NCBI GenBank assembly: GCA_023055425.1
Contig: JALGPY010000010.1
Span: forward strand, 48,975,863 to 49,039,862
Source: Linanthus parryae
Lineage: Eukaryota; Streptophyta; Magnoliopsida; Ericales; Polemoniaceae
Direction of reading: 5' to 3'
Length of the DNA: 64,000 nucleotides
A program made the translations under genes and the position numbers. A model generated the notes under the pieces. That model was not told the origin of the DNA, did not search any database, and saw nothing but the letters and a program-made list of their open reading frames with translations. Positions 20,777-31,770 of this stretch are shown piece after piece (position 1 is the first letter of the stretch; each line of letters begins with the position of its first letter).

Positions 20777-21331
20777 TAGCCTTTTGCTCGTCCTCGAGCA
20801 AAGAGAGCGATAAGAGAAGTGATCTAGTTAAGAACCAATCATGAGAGACACACACTCAACTAGACAAGGCTTGACTCAATTCTAGACTCGAATATTTACA
20901 AAAACGCACACACACATTATCTATCCTAAGTGAGGACTCAAAGAAACAAAATACTAAGAGTTACTAGCTAATTTTAATTTTTTTTTTGGTGGGGGAAAAA
21001 GAAGAATGCATAAATGTCTTCTCGAATAAATTCTCAAAGTCCAAGAAGATTGAGAAAGAAGCCTAAGGACGTCTAAGCATATACTCATACAAATGTGGGC
21101 GGTGTTTGGTAGAAGGTGACTCATGCGATTCACAAAACTTGTTAAATTAAGTCCAATTTGCGAGAAAGTATGCCTTCAAAAATAAGGATCACAAGAAACT
21201 AGACATTCTCATACTTATTCAAAAGCACCCATGTAGGATGGAATTCCAAAGCTTTGAACAAAAATTTTTAAGAAGGGGAGATGTGGTTGTGGGCTTGTAT
21301 GATCCTTTTGTTGATTTTTGGTAGATGATGC

Positions 21332-21376
<45 letters not shown>

Positions 21377-22501
21377 AGATTTATAGCATTTACATTTTAT
21401 TTTTAACCTCAAATCCAAGGATCTCCAAGACCCACAACAAAACAGAGGAATATACACGCGAGTGGGATTTTTTAAGCTAAACCAAGGGAGCTATCTAGGT
21501 GGTGACGTAACATTATCCCCGGACACCCCTCTATTTCTTAGACATCGCATGGGGTGTCATTGGTAACCACCACTCCAATGGGCTACAAGTTTCCACCGCA
21601 AAAACGAATAGAGAAAAATCTTTTTGTGAAGTTCAAATAGCTTTAGAGAATACACCCTTTTTCAAAAGTAGTGAGACGTCAAAGTTTATGTGATCAACTT
21701 AGCTTGAAGGACTTAAACATGAAAAGTAAATTTAGTGTGTCGCTTTGTGAGAACGCATGATATCGCGGAAGGTGGGATATTGGTGTAGATGTATTGAGTA
21801 TAAGCAAAGAATTTCTTTCTAAAATGAAAATAAAAAGAACATGGACTAAGAAATTTCATTATTTGAAAACATCTAGCTTCCTAAAATCCCCCCTTTTCAC
21901 TTTTCTCATTTTTTTTCCATTTTTTTAATTTTCACTCTTTTTTTTTCTTTTTTCAAAATAAGTGACTCAACTATAACTTCCTAAGACTCAATAAAGCAAT
22001 CAAATAAGAAAATAAAATCTAGACTCAAGATGAAAGGTGAAAATAAATAAAACTACCAAAGAAATGAAGAATAAAAAAAATCTATGGTTTGACACGGGGA
22101 AAGAGTGATGCTTCTCATGAAAGATTCACACATTTTTATTTTTATTTTTTCAATTTTTCTAATTTTTTTGGATTTTCATTTTTTTATTTTTTTTGTATTT
22201 TTCATGTAAATTACTAATGAAGAAAAAGCATGCTAGTAACCATTTAAGCCAAACAATATATCTACTTCCCACCCCCCAACTAAAATGTCACATTGTCCTC
22301 AATGTGTGAGAACAATGGGAGAGCATACAAGTTCATATAAGAGTTAAGGGATAGATAGACCTCATTGTAGCTTTCTTGGCCACCAAGCACAAGTCCTCCT
22401 CCAAGAGCAACCTACAAATGGTAATAGAAAAGAAATGCAAGAAATAGAGATAAACTAATTTATTTATTTACAACTAGGGAGGTGGAACAAAGAAAATGAT
22501 G
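20777..22501 (-). other. non-coding 3' internal region, right unit
   Basis: Copy of 15047-16770 with small differences in T-tract lengths (about 21334-21375 and 22134-22200). It contains the same second PPT-like block at about 22270-22315. Confidence 0.7.
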
Positions 22502-24082
22502 CTATCCCACCCCCAATCTTGGAAATTTCTTTCCATGCCATGCCCCTACTTCATTCTTAGAAAAGTACTTCTCCTTTAAAAAGTTAGATTCATCAATTAG
22601 AATAGATAGGAGAAGTAGGGGCAAGACACAAAAGATGAATAAGAGATGCAAGCAAAATCTAACAATTAATCTAGAGCAAGTTGTTATGTCTTGCATCATC
22701 TTAAGAAAAGGGTTTGAAATCCTCAATTGACATGAATCATAGAATGGGTCTTCATAAGTTGCCAAATTTTTACTTGAAATCACAACTTGCGAAATATGGG
22801 CAACTTGTGAATCCTCAATCTCATCAATTTTAAACATGGCATATGGATTTACGGATGTGGCTTCATAATTGGGAGGTAAAATAATTTGAGAACATGAAGC
22901 CACATCCAAACCCTTAGGCTCATTAGATGGGTCATTGACTTGGTCAAATTGAGCCAATAGTCTCTCCTCTTCATCAAAGTTAATTGCATCTTCCATGAGA
23001 AAAGATGAGTATGAAGCTTCACTATCATATAAAAATTCTATTTCTTCCCAAGTAAGCTCATCTAATTCTTTGGAAGATGTAGTAAAAGAGTTTACATGAA
23101 TAGGAGTATCAACACATGAACCCCCCAACTTACTTGAAGGTTCTTTCACAATTTCTAGTGGAGGGGGTTCTCCTAGAGTATCCTCTAAGTCATCACGAAA
23201 GAAGTGATGCTCATGATCATTGGAACTCCGATGAGTAATAGACTCTTCATGAGCACTAGACAAGATAACATTTCCTTCAAGAATGGTAGCATCTAATTTG
23301 GCTTCTAACTCATCACATGAGTGGTTTCCATTTTGCGACTCCTCCTCACATGTGTCACTATGTGAGTCATCCAAAATGACTTCACTCATGTCATGGGTTG
23401 AAGAGTCATCATCAAAAACATCAATTTCACTACCAACATCACTATCACATGCTTCTTTAGAATGTGCAAATGAGAAATGAATACAATCACCTATCCTAGT
23501 GGCAACAACTCCATCATCAAACACATCATCCAAATTTTGGTCTTCAATAGACTTGTGATGTGTGTGAGTGAGAACTTGAGACTCATATGATGGCGAGTCT
23601 TGTGAAGAGTAAGAGCTATATGCAAGAGACCCATCATCATGAGATTTTGAATATAACGATTCCACTTTATCGGCCAAGTGAGAAAATGCTTCTACTAGTT
23701 CTTTTGTGCCTTGAAAATATTTTTGCATTGTTTCCTCAAGAGTACTACTTATAGGCCTCTCTAGGTCCTCATTCATATAATCTTCCCTCTCAAAATAATT
23801 CACTCCTCTTGATTCACACGTCATATCATTATATTGATAAGTGCAAGAATCATGAGAGTAAGTGTTTGAGGGAGGTGATTGTGCACAAGAAGCATGAGAT
23901 GTGTAATCTAGTGTCCTATTACCATGCCAAGAATAATCATTCTTAGGAAAATAATCACCATTTTTAATCGCACGTTCACGTATGGAACGCATTGATTCCT
24001 TAGAATGATTTCCATGACTAGTAAATGCATAGTAATAAGGAACACTAGGCCTCTCACCAAGTCCAAAATGTTCATGAGACAT
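22502..24082 (-). CDS. conserved orphan ORF of the non-autonomous retrotransposon, right copy (526 aa)
   Basis: Same protein as 16771-18351 from the shared ATG (MSHEHFGLGERPS) to the same stop. By eye about six amino-acid replacements (for example E/Q in CTYxYND, Y/D in SIExQNL, F/S in TTSxKEL, H/N and F/L in DPSxEPKGxDV) and about four silent changes separate the copies, and neither has a stop or indel within the 526 codons. The open frame continues upstream to 24127 but in a different frame from the left copy because of the 9-A tract. Function unknown; position suggests an early-expressed element protein, possibly structural or membrane-directed. The latter is inference from the hydrophobic C-terminal segment. 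Confidence 0.75.
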   Translation of the reverse strand: MSHEHFGLGERPSVPYYYAFTSHGNHSKESMRSIRERAIKNGDYFPKNDYSWHGNRTLDYTSHASCAQSPPSNTYSHDSCTYQYNDMTCESRGVNYFEREDYMNEDLERPISSTLEETMQKYFQGTKELVEAFSHLADKVESLYSKSHDDGSLAYSSYSSQDSPSYESQVLTHTHHKSIEDQNLDDVFDDGVVATRIGDCIHFSFAHSKEACDSDVGSEIDVFDDDSSTHDMSEVILDDSHSDTCEEESQNGNHSCDELEAKLDATILEGNVILSSAHEESITHRSSNDHEHHFFRDDLEDTLGEPPPLEIVKEPSSKLGGSCVDTPIHVNSFTTSSKELDELTWEEIEFLYDSEASYSSFLMEDAINFDEEERLLAQFDQVNDPSNEPKGLDVASCSQIILPPNYEATSVNPYAMFKIDEIEDSQVAHISQVVISSKNLATYEDPFYDSCQLRISNPFLKMMQDITTCSRLIVRFCLHLLFIFCVLPLLLLSILIDESNFLKEKYFSKNEVGAWHGKKFPRLGVG

Positions 24083-24242
24083 TTTTTTTTCCAAGCAAGT
24101 AGATGAGAGGTACTTGATGAATTTCACAAGCCCTCTTGAATCTCACAAGCTTAAATAACCACAATACAACTAGAGAAAATGTCAAAAACAAACTACTAAT
24201 CAAACTAACTAAGAAAGCAAATCAAATCTAAAACCTAGCCTC

Positions 24243-24260
24243 TCCCCGGAAACGGCGCCA
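24243..24260 (-). promoter_or_regulatory. tRNA-Asp primer-binding site, right unit (one mismatch)
   Basis: Same site as 18511-18528 with one substitution (TCCCCGGAAACGGCGCCA on the plus strand), so 17 of 18 positions pair with tRNA-Asp. Confidence 0.9.
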
Positions 24261-24266
24261 AAAACA

Positions 24267-26500
24267 TGTTCGCGATAATTTTTCCCAAGTATAGGAATAT
24301 CGTTCTAAGTAGTACCCGAGTAAGAACGGGGTCGAATCCACAAGGAGAGGAGGTTTAGACAATGACTTGCAAAACTAGAAAACGACAAACTAAATCAAGA
24401 AACACAAACTCTCAATGGCTTTAAAGCTTGCCAAGCTATTCAAATCCACCAAAATCAATTGATGGAGCAAGTTTGAGGTTTGAGTTTAAGAACAAAGTAA
24501 ACGACTACTAGAGCTACGATTCAAGAAACTAAGTGAAATGACAAGTAGAGAGGGGCTAGGGATCATCGGTTTCTCTAGTGACCAATCCTCCTATTACATT
24601 CAAGCCCGATTCTCAATTCGCATGTGTCAATCCACAAGACAAGTATCTCAAGAAGTGATTGCTCATACAATCCAACTCGCGACAAGAGAAGTGTGTAAAT
24701 CCAACACGCTACTCAAGCACTAAAGAGGCTATTCAAATGAGACTCTCCAAATTTCAAGTGTTTCAAGCATCAACCATATGTAAACACACATAGATGTTTC
24801 CACATGAAAGATCAAGCAACAAATGAGATTTGTAAATTCTCACTCAAATCACCTAACTAGAACTTGGTTTCTCAAAGTTAGGATTGACGAGTTCCTCTCA
24901 CTCAAATGCAACTTCAAATCAAACACGTCAAAAGTATTCGCACATCTACCTATTCAATGCATCAAATACTTCAACAAGAGAAATCTAAATATTGCACTAA
25001 GCATTCAAGTGAACCCAATTCAACCCATTCATCCTTGAAGTTCAACTTGAAACAATAAGGAGATTTAGACACTAGATAGTCCCAAATCACCCAAGCAATT
25101 GAATTAGCTAGACATAATAGAAAATTCAAGAGAGATTGAGAGAAATTTAACTTTCAATAATCAAAACTTGAATTCATACTTGAGAGCACCAATACACTTT
25201 TCACTAATCCAATCCCAAACACTTGTTTCAAATACACAAAACTAAGAACAAAAATAGCCAAAACACAAAGCTAAGCTATCAAAATGATGAAACTACCAAA
25301 CTAAGCTTGTAATTGTGAAGCAACTACCCAAATCAAGCTGCTGCTGCTATGCTATAGTGAAGAACACAGCAGCAGCAACACCAAAACAGAGCATAACAGT
25401 GCTCAAACGCAGCAGCAAAACAGTGCCAAAATTCGTCCAAAATCGGACTGAAATCCGTCCTCCTCTCTCCCTCTCTTCCTCTTTCTCGTTCTTGGCCCTT
25501 AGAGAGCTCAAGAACAACCCAGAAGAAGGCGAAATCAGAGAGAGAGAGAGGAGAAAACGAACCCAGAACAGAGTATGTATCACCGTCGGGTCTGTCCAAG
25601 AGAGAGCTGTGATTTCTTCAAGCTTTGTTTATATAGCCTTGTCTTTGAGCTTCCTTGGCCTCCAAGAATGTATCTAAGCCGTCCAATTCATCCCAAGACC
25701 TCTGAATCGTTGATTTGTAGAGCTCATGAACCCTAGGTTTGATTTGGGGCTTTTCGTTTGGGTTGTTCTTGGGCCGAATTGAGCATTGGGTTAGGAAGAG
25801 GGTTGGACAAGGGGAAGATTGGGACCGGTTTCACGCGATTTGGTGAAGATTTAAGGTGGTTTTGGGCTGTGGGAAGCTTCGGACGAAGCTTGGAGAAGGA
25901 ACAATGGCTGCTGCTGGGTGTTTGACGGGGAGAGAGAGACTGTCGCGTGAGAGGATGAGCTGGTTTGGTGAATTTTCACCCGGCTCCCCCCTAAGTCTCG
26001 GTTGTGTTTTAAAATACCCCCTACTCTTCTTTAAAAGGTTTGAGAAAATGCAATAACACCCCAACTCCGTTAGGAGCTCTTCAAAATAGCCATTGAAAGG
26101 TTTATAAACTTGCACTTAAGCCCCACTTCCGTTAAAAACTTGTCTTTTTGGCCCTTGACATTCACTTTTGACTTCTAGATCTTCAATAATGGCCCCAATT
26201 CTTCTCTTGTCTTCTCAAATAGGCCCTTAAATATTCAAATATTCTTCAAATTAGGTCCTCCAAATCTTCAAATCCCTTCAAATTAAGTCCTTCAAGCTTC
26301 TTTAATTCATCGTGTGGCCCTCCTAGGCTAGTCTCTCGCATTCCAAATCATAATTTCACCTATAAAATGAGATAAAACAACCAAAGCTACGAAAACAAGC
26401 ATAAGTCTAGAAAGAGAGATATAACACGCAAATAACACATAAAAGTAAGTTAAGAGGAGTTCAATAACCTACTAAAATATGCGATTTTAAGTCGTTAACA
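24267..26500 (-). repeat. LTR 3 of the array (2,234 bp)
   Basis: The 5' LTR of the right unit in element orientation. It has a few extra T near its start (ATAATTTTTCCC) relative to the other LTRs and ends TTAACA directly before the TSD CCCCT. Confidence 0.93.
25628..25638 (-). promoter_or_regulatory. TATA box in LTR 3
   Basis: GGCTATATAAA on the minus strand, homologous to those in LTR 1 and LTR 2; it would drive the right unit. Confidence 0.6.
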
Positions 26501-26505
26501 CCCCT
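26501..26505. repeat. target-site duplication CCCCT (right copy)
   Basis: Pairs with 12803-12807. No CCCCT duplication flanks the middle LTR, so the array behaves as a single insertion. Confidence 0.92.
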
Positions 26506-26865
26506 CCACATTTATACGACAATAATGGTAAATAAAACAAGTCATTGCTCATTTGTCTTTGTAGAAAACTACATTTTCTCCTAATTCATTCACAAACTTT
26601 CGTGTCGATAACCATATAACAGTTGCAATAGTTTAAATAACTCAATCATGATGATACCGAGGAATTATTTGTGAAGTAAGTCTCATTGTTGAGCAAAGTT
26701 GATAAAAAAATTTTAAACGTGCTTACCACTTAGTCCAATCCGAAAGCAAAATCATAGTTTGCTTGAAAACAGCAAAATTTTATTGATTCAAATTCCAAAA
26801 CAGGATACTAAATAAGTTTTAACTTAAAATACATAAGTAAAATTAATTAAGTTCACATAAATAAT
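26506..26865. other. 3' flank of the NF-YB-like gene
   Basis: 360 bp of AT-rich DNA between the LTR array and the NF-YB-like stop codon; nothing else is seen. Confidence 0.5.
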
Positions 26866-27411
26866 TTAGATTGGAATCAAATTAAGGCATGCTTGGCAAG
26901 TCTCGAAGAAATGCCTCCCATTCATAATCCACACCAAACATTTAAATGCCATATGGGATATCAGTAGCTGCTTGTTGAAACATTTGAGTTGGCTGCCTGC
27001 TTGTTGTGCCGCTGATGACGACGAGACATATTGAGCACGAGGGGGACTTATAGGTTCAAATTCAACGTTAAGTCGCATGACAAACTGCATTTCGTTGGCG
27101 GCATGCTTTTCTTGTCTAGCTGCATTACGATAATTATTGAGGCATTCAGTCATGGGTCCTACGTATGCACTAAATCCTTGGTCTACGATCGCGTACAAGA
27201 CGTCCTTGCCCTTGATCGTGATTCGCCTCTCATTCTGACAAAGCTTATTGGCCACTGTGGCAATGTGGCGGATGAAGGCTGTGGCACAAAGTTGCATCAT
27301 ATATTTTGATTCATCGCTTATCATGGCATCGTAAGGCAGCTCCCTCCGCATTATGCGGGTGATGGAGGGGATGGAAAAACAAATTCGTTGTCGCGTGATG
27401 CACCTACACAT
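26866..27411 (-). CDS. NF-YB-like histone-fold protein
   Basis: NF-YB pairs with NF-YC and NF-YA to bind CCAAT promoters in the nucleus. The minus-strand frame gives the NF-YB histone fold: SIPSITRIMRRELPYDAMIS, DESKYMMQLCATAFIRHIAT, VANKLCQNERRITIKGKDVL and YAIVDQGFSAYVGPMTECLN, corresponding in order to the family's S-R-I-M-x-x-x-L-P, E-C-x-x-E-F, R-K-T-I-x-x-x-D-x-L and G-F-x-x-Y-x-x-P blocks. The sequence is clearly divergent from canonical NF-YB (for example I-K-G-K-D-V-L-Y in place of N-G-D-D-x-L-W). The N terminus is uncertain: the frame opens at an ATG at 27411 inside a TGTAG that could be a splice acceptor, so an upstream exon may be missing. After about residue 130 the protein is low in similarity; a +1 frame there reads FQQAATDIPYGI, so a frameshift may have altered the tail. 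Gene or recent pseudogene. Confidence 0.65.
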   Translation of the reverse strand: MCRCITRQRICFSIPSITRIMRRELPYDAMISDESKYMMQLCATAFIRHIATVANKLCQNERRITIKGKDVLYAIVDQGFSAYVGPMTECLNNYRNAARQEKHAANEMQFVMRLNVEFEPISPPRAQYVSSSSAAQQAGSQLKCFNKQLLISHMAFKCLVWIMNGRHFFETCQACLNLIPI

Positions 27412-29237
27412 TCATTGTGAGAATCATAAAAATAAATTTTAATACATATATACTATTTTTAGATTTTTAAGTACTATCGGGAGAGTGCAGAAATTTCAAT
27501 GAATAGGGGATGAGGGTTCACCATATATTAATATTTATGTAAAATATTTTAAAATAAACAATAATTATAGGGAACTGATAATTACGAAAAACAATTTAGT
27601 AGTGAATCGGCAATTTGATGTTGTTTTTTATCTCCGTTGGGTCTTGCCGGCTAGAAAACCAATAACATGGACTTAGTAAAAATCATATTCTTATTTAATT
27701 ATATTTCTCCTGTACCTATCAACAATACTACAACGTCCAAAGACGCTGTAAGAACGAGTTTGCTTGTTTTTTTAGAAGTATTGTTCATATGTGAACTTGA
27801 TTTTTTGATGCATTACATGAGACGATGAAACAAAACTTAAGTGTCATATCATGTATTTCTCAAAAGTCCAAAAAGATGTAACTTTTAGTTTCAAACAACA
27901 AGAACATTCATGAGAATATAATTCATGAAGAAATTAATTCAAATTAGTTGAACAAAGGGATGCATATGTTTGATCATTGGACGCATATATCTAAACTCTA
28001 TAAGATATAGTTACATAACATTAAAAGAAATTAGTATTTTATAATAGTGTATTATGTTGAAGTTAAATTGATGCATTCATGTAAGACTTCAAACAATAAT
28101 AAACGTTCGTATAAAAAATCCTCTCTTTAGAAATCAATAATAGTGAGGTACGAGCTTACAGAACAAATCTTGTTCAAGTAAGCGCATATTCATATCAGTT
28201 TCTTAATTATGAGAAAGTTTATTCATTTAAATCAATTTCACAAGAGACATGCAACGTACCAGTCATTTTAAGGTCGAAACTCAATGTGGGTGTGTGTGGT
28301 GGTGTGCGTGGTGTGTGTGTAATATCATGTATTTCACGATAGGTAACAATAAAATTTCCTAAGGGACAAATCATAAATAACATTTATTCAGACTTAGTTC
28401 ATGAGAATCTATCAATCAAAATCTAATTCGTGAGATATATCATACACAAAAGATCAACTACAAGGTTCAATAAGATAGTAGACATGACATGTGATTTTAA
28501 TTACAATAAAAAGTTCAAGACAAATTTATCATTTGGTTGAAGCGTTGTGTGAACGTTCATGCAGCTAAGAAATTTTTGGATCCCATTTTCTTTCTTTCAA
28601 AAAATTACAGATTAGACTTGTGGCTAGCTAGAGGACCCATATCATTTGTTTATCCACATTTATATTTTGAAATGTTTAGTCACATACAATGCTGATGGAT
28701 ATTATACGTCTAGATTAGAATTACCTGACTTCACTTTTCCTTTATTCTTGACACAGTTCTGTCCTTGTCCATCCACCATCTTTACTCTTCTGTATCTCTT
28801 CTTTGACTATAAAGTTTGATGTTAATGTCATGAAACTCAAATATTTATAAGTTTAAGTGGTAGTCATTTTACGTAAGTTTTGTCCGATTAGAATTATAAT
28901 GTAAATAATACCTAAAGTAATCCGACATTTAATTGTAAGGAGTATTGCACCAGCTGGCGCATTATGTTATATGTATCTCCTTATAGTTAATCTCGTAATG
29001 AATGTTCGAAAAAACATAGTTAAAATTAATTAGACACACAATAGGCTAATTAGTGTCCAAATTAGCCGAAGTTGACATTTTATTTTAAGAATGCTAAGAG
29101 TCTGCCTTGTCTGAGGAGAAAATAACATTTTATTATGCATCATTTTAAAAAAGGAATATAATTCTTAATTCTTTATATATTTATATATATTTATCATAGC
29201 TTATAAGGAAATCAACTATGTGATATCTTATTATATA
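27412..29237. other. AT-rich intergenic DNA
   Basis: No ORF with family resemblance. A GT-rich microsatellite-like stretch is at 28286-28321. Any upstream exon or promoter of the NF-YB-like gene would lie here but cannot be pinpointed. Confidence 0.45.
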
Positions 29238-29589
29238 TTAGAGTATTACCCGTGCCCGAGGGAACTATCTCTAAATTGGATACTTTTTTTAATTTAGAGG
29301 TATTTATTTTAAATGAATTTATCAAAAATTATATTTAATTATTTACAAATGTGTTGAAAAAAGAAATTAACAAACAACTTCAAAGTTAGGGATGTAATTG
29401 AGAAAAATCTCTCCTATTAGTTATGAATGTCCAAGGAAAGTGGGAAGTTAAGGTTTTAAGGATGTCCAAAGAGAGTGGGTAGTTAGAGATGTAATAAGTA
29501 GGTGAGATCTAATGGTGGGGATGGGTTTGATTTAATCTAACGGATGAAAATTCAAAAGTTTGTTAAACATTGCTATTTTATAATATAGA
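29238..29589 (-). mobile_element. non-autonomous Helitron-like element A (352 bp)
   Basis: On the minus strand it begins TCTATATTATAAAATAGC and ends GGGTAATACTCTAA (5'-TC ... CTRR-3'), and the base after it is T. Just before the end lies GTTCCCTCGGGCAC, the remains of a short hairpin (ideal GTGCC/GGCAC) about 12 nt from the terminus. These are the structural marks of plant Helitrons, which have no TSD or terminal inverted repeats. It joins element B without a gap and shares its sequence along most of its length. Confidence 0.72.
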
Positions 29590-29973
29590 CTAGAGTATTG
29601 CCTCTGCCCGATGGCACTATCCCTAAATTGGATAGTTTTTGAATTTAGATGTGTTTTTCATGAATTTCGAGGTGTTATCCAAAAATTATATTTACAAATG
29701 ATGAAAAAAAAGAGAAAAACTTCCAAGTATGGGATGGGCATTACGTGGGAATCACTCACAACCTATCTCCTATTAGTTAGGGATGTAGTTGAGAAAAACC
29801 TCTCTCCTATTTGTTAGGGATGTCCAAAGAGAGTGGGTAGTTAGGAATGTCCAAGGAGAGTGGGTAGTTAGAGATGTAATAAGTAGGTGAGATCTAATGG
29901 TAGGGACGTGGTTGATTTAATCTAACGGTTGAAAAATCATATTCAGTTAAACCATGTTATTTTATAATATAGA
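29590..29973 (-). mobile_element. non-autonomous Helitron-like element B (384 bp), head-to-tail with A
   Basis: On the minus strand it begins TCTATATTATAAAATAACAT, preceded by A (complement of 29974), and ends GCAATACTCTAG (CTRR), followed at once by the TC of element A. The hairpin segment reads GTGCCATCGGGCAG. It contains an internal repetition of the GAGTGGGTAGTTAG word. The A/T flanks of the combined A+B block fit the Helitron insertion rule. Confidence 0.72.
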
Positions 29974-31770
29974 TGTAGTACAATGAGTGGATTCATTCAC
30001 TAGAAATTTTATGTTATAAAGTGTTGATTGCTATATTATTATTTTCTTGCCTATATTTATAGCTCCCTATAATATCTTAATGTATATATTATACTTGAAA
30101 AAAATTATACTAGTCGTTGGTTTCGTTCATTATTTAAGTCACTATTATTTGTGGTTCTCAAATTACACGAATTTTTGTGAATATTTAGGAATTAAATTAT
30201 AATCAAATAGATAGAAACATTTGGAGAAGTTTAATGAAAGTGTACAAATACAACCAATATAATAAAATAGAAAACCTACCAACCCTATGTTAAATAAGAA
30301 AATTTTAAATGGACATACTATGGGAAAAAATTTCAATTTCTTTTATTTTGTAACAATTTTATTAATTTTTAAATTCTTTTTCGAGATTTTTTTTTTTAAT
30401 TATTAGTTTTCCTTAACGGTCCACCATTCCGTTTATAGATTTTAGTTTTTCTAAATAAGAAATTGTATCCACAAATATGTGAAAATTTATTTTTATTAGT
30501 TTTTGACTCGTTCAATATTCTTCTAAAGTAGTAAATGTATTCTAGATTCATTTTATATGGACAAAATTTTGGACATAGTTATGAGCATTGTTTCATATTT
30601 TGATAATACTAAAATATGAAAAGAAAACTGTGCACTTTGTAGAAAATGACAATTAATAATAGCGGTTGTTAAAAAAAACATGACTCGGTGATAAGTTACG
30701 TAAATTGGGATAACTTCTAGCTTATTTTTATCTATATTTCATCATGAGCGAGTTGGGGATGCTTAAAAGACGCTACACAGTCGAGTTTACTTTTACGCTT
30801 ATTCGAAGGACTGTTTCGAGTGTCATACCGTGCATATCACGAAAAGTTAAAATAATTGAACTTTAAGGTCCAAGAATAGAAGCATTCACCTGCATGTGCA
30901 TCAATAGAATATTTTTCACAACAGACCATCGCTCTAAAATCTTAAATCTATATGACATACAATAACATGACATGACAAAACAATGTACATTTAATAATCA
31001 GGTGCTCCACGAAAGTTAAATGATGCACTTATTTTAACATTTAATCGGTAAGAAACATTCATATAGAATATAATTAATGCAAAATTCTATTCATCGAAGT
31101 CTTTCAGAGACATTATTACACGATAGACACTTTAAATTCGAACAGTAAATAACTTTCGTTCATACAAAGTATACGAGAAACTATCTAATGTAATCTATTT
31201 CTTGAACAACATCATACTCAAAGATTAATTTTAGGTTGAGCGATATATTATATAGGATCTACAACATTACTATATATTAAAAACAAATCTCCATCAAATC
31301 TACCATTTTCTTGAAACTTAAAAACATATGAAGAATATGTGCATATCCAAGAAAATTGAACATCCTTGGATCCATGCCATCTTTTCTTCTATGCTCTTAA
31401 AAGTTCAAAATTACAGACATAGATATATGGTCGACATCAAAAGATTTATTGTGAAATCTAGATAAAGATTCAGAATACATGACTCCAAGTTTTGATCATT
31501 GTTAGGAGAGTTCATTCCTTCTTCATGCTCCATCTTAACACTTCTCCTCTTTCATTATCAAATTTGATATCAAATTTTTCAAAATAATTATTTAAAGATT
31601 TTAGTCGTAGACATGAGATGAAAAGTATGATTTATGTTATTTGATATTGTAGAAATAATTAACATAATATGACAATCAGTTAGTTGTAATGAGGATGACC
31701 TAAACGTACTCATAGCCTCAAATATAGAAAGAATTAATTATCCACCTCATACGCTTTACAAATGTCAAAC
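29974..31770. other. AT-rich intergenic DNA
   Basis: 1.8 kb without supported genes or recognisable repeats. Confidence 0.45.

Larger units (their letters stand above)
12808..26500 (-). mobile_element. tandem LTR-internal-LTR-internal-LTR array of a non-autonomous gypsy-type retrotransposon
   Basis: Three nearly identical 2.23-kb LTRs alternate with two nearly identical 3.5-kb internal regions, giving a period of about 5.73 kb. The whole array is flanked by one 5-bp TSD (CCCCT). Orientation is minus: a tRNA-Asp primer site follows each upstream LTR and a polypurine tract precedes each downstream LTR. The tRNA-Asp primer and the TTGCTCGAGGACGAGCAAA motif before the polypurine tract are typical of the Athila/Tat branch of Ty3/gypsy. 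No gag, protease, RT, RNase H or integrase is present; each unit instead has one long ORF of unknown family. Confidence 0.93.

Noticed and set aside
21215..21457. 80-codon minus-strand frame with poly-Lys
   Set aside because: Product of the T tract in the internal region of the array; absent as a conserved frame in the left unit because the tract length differs.
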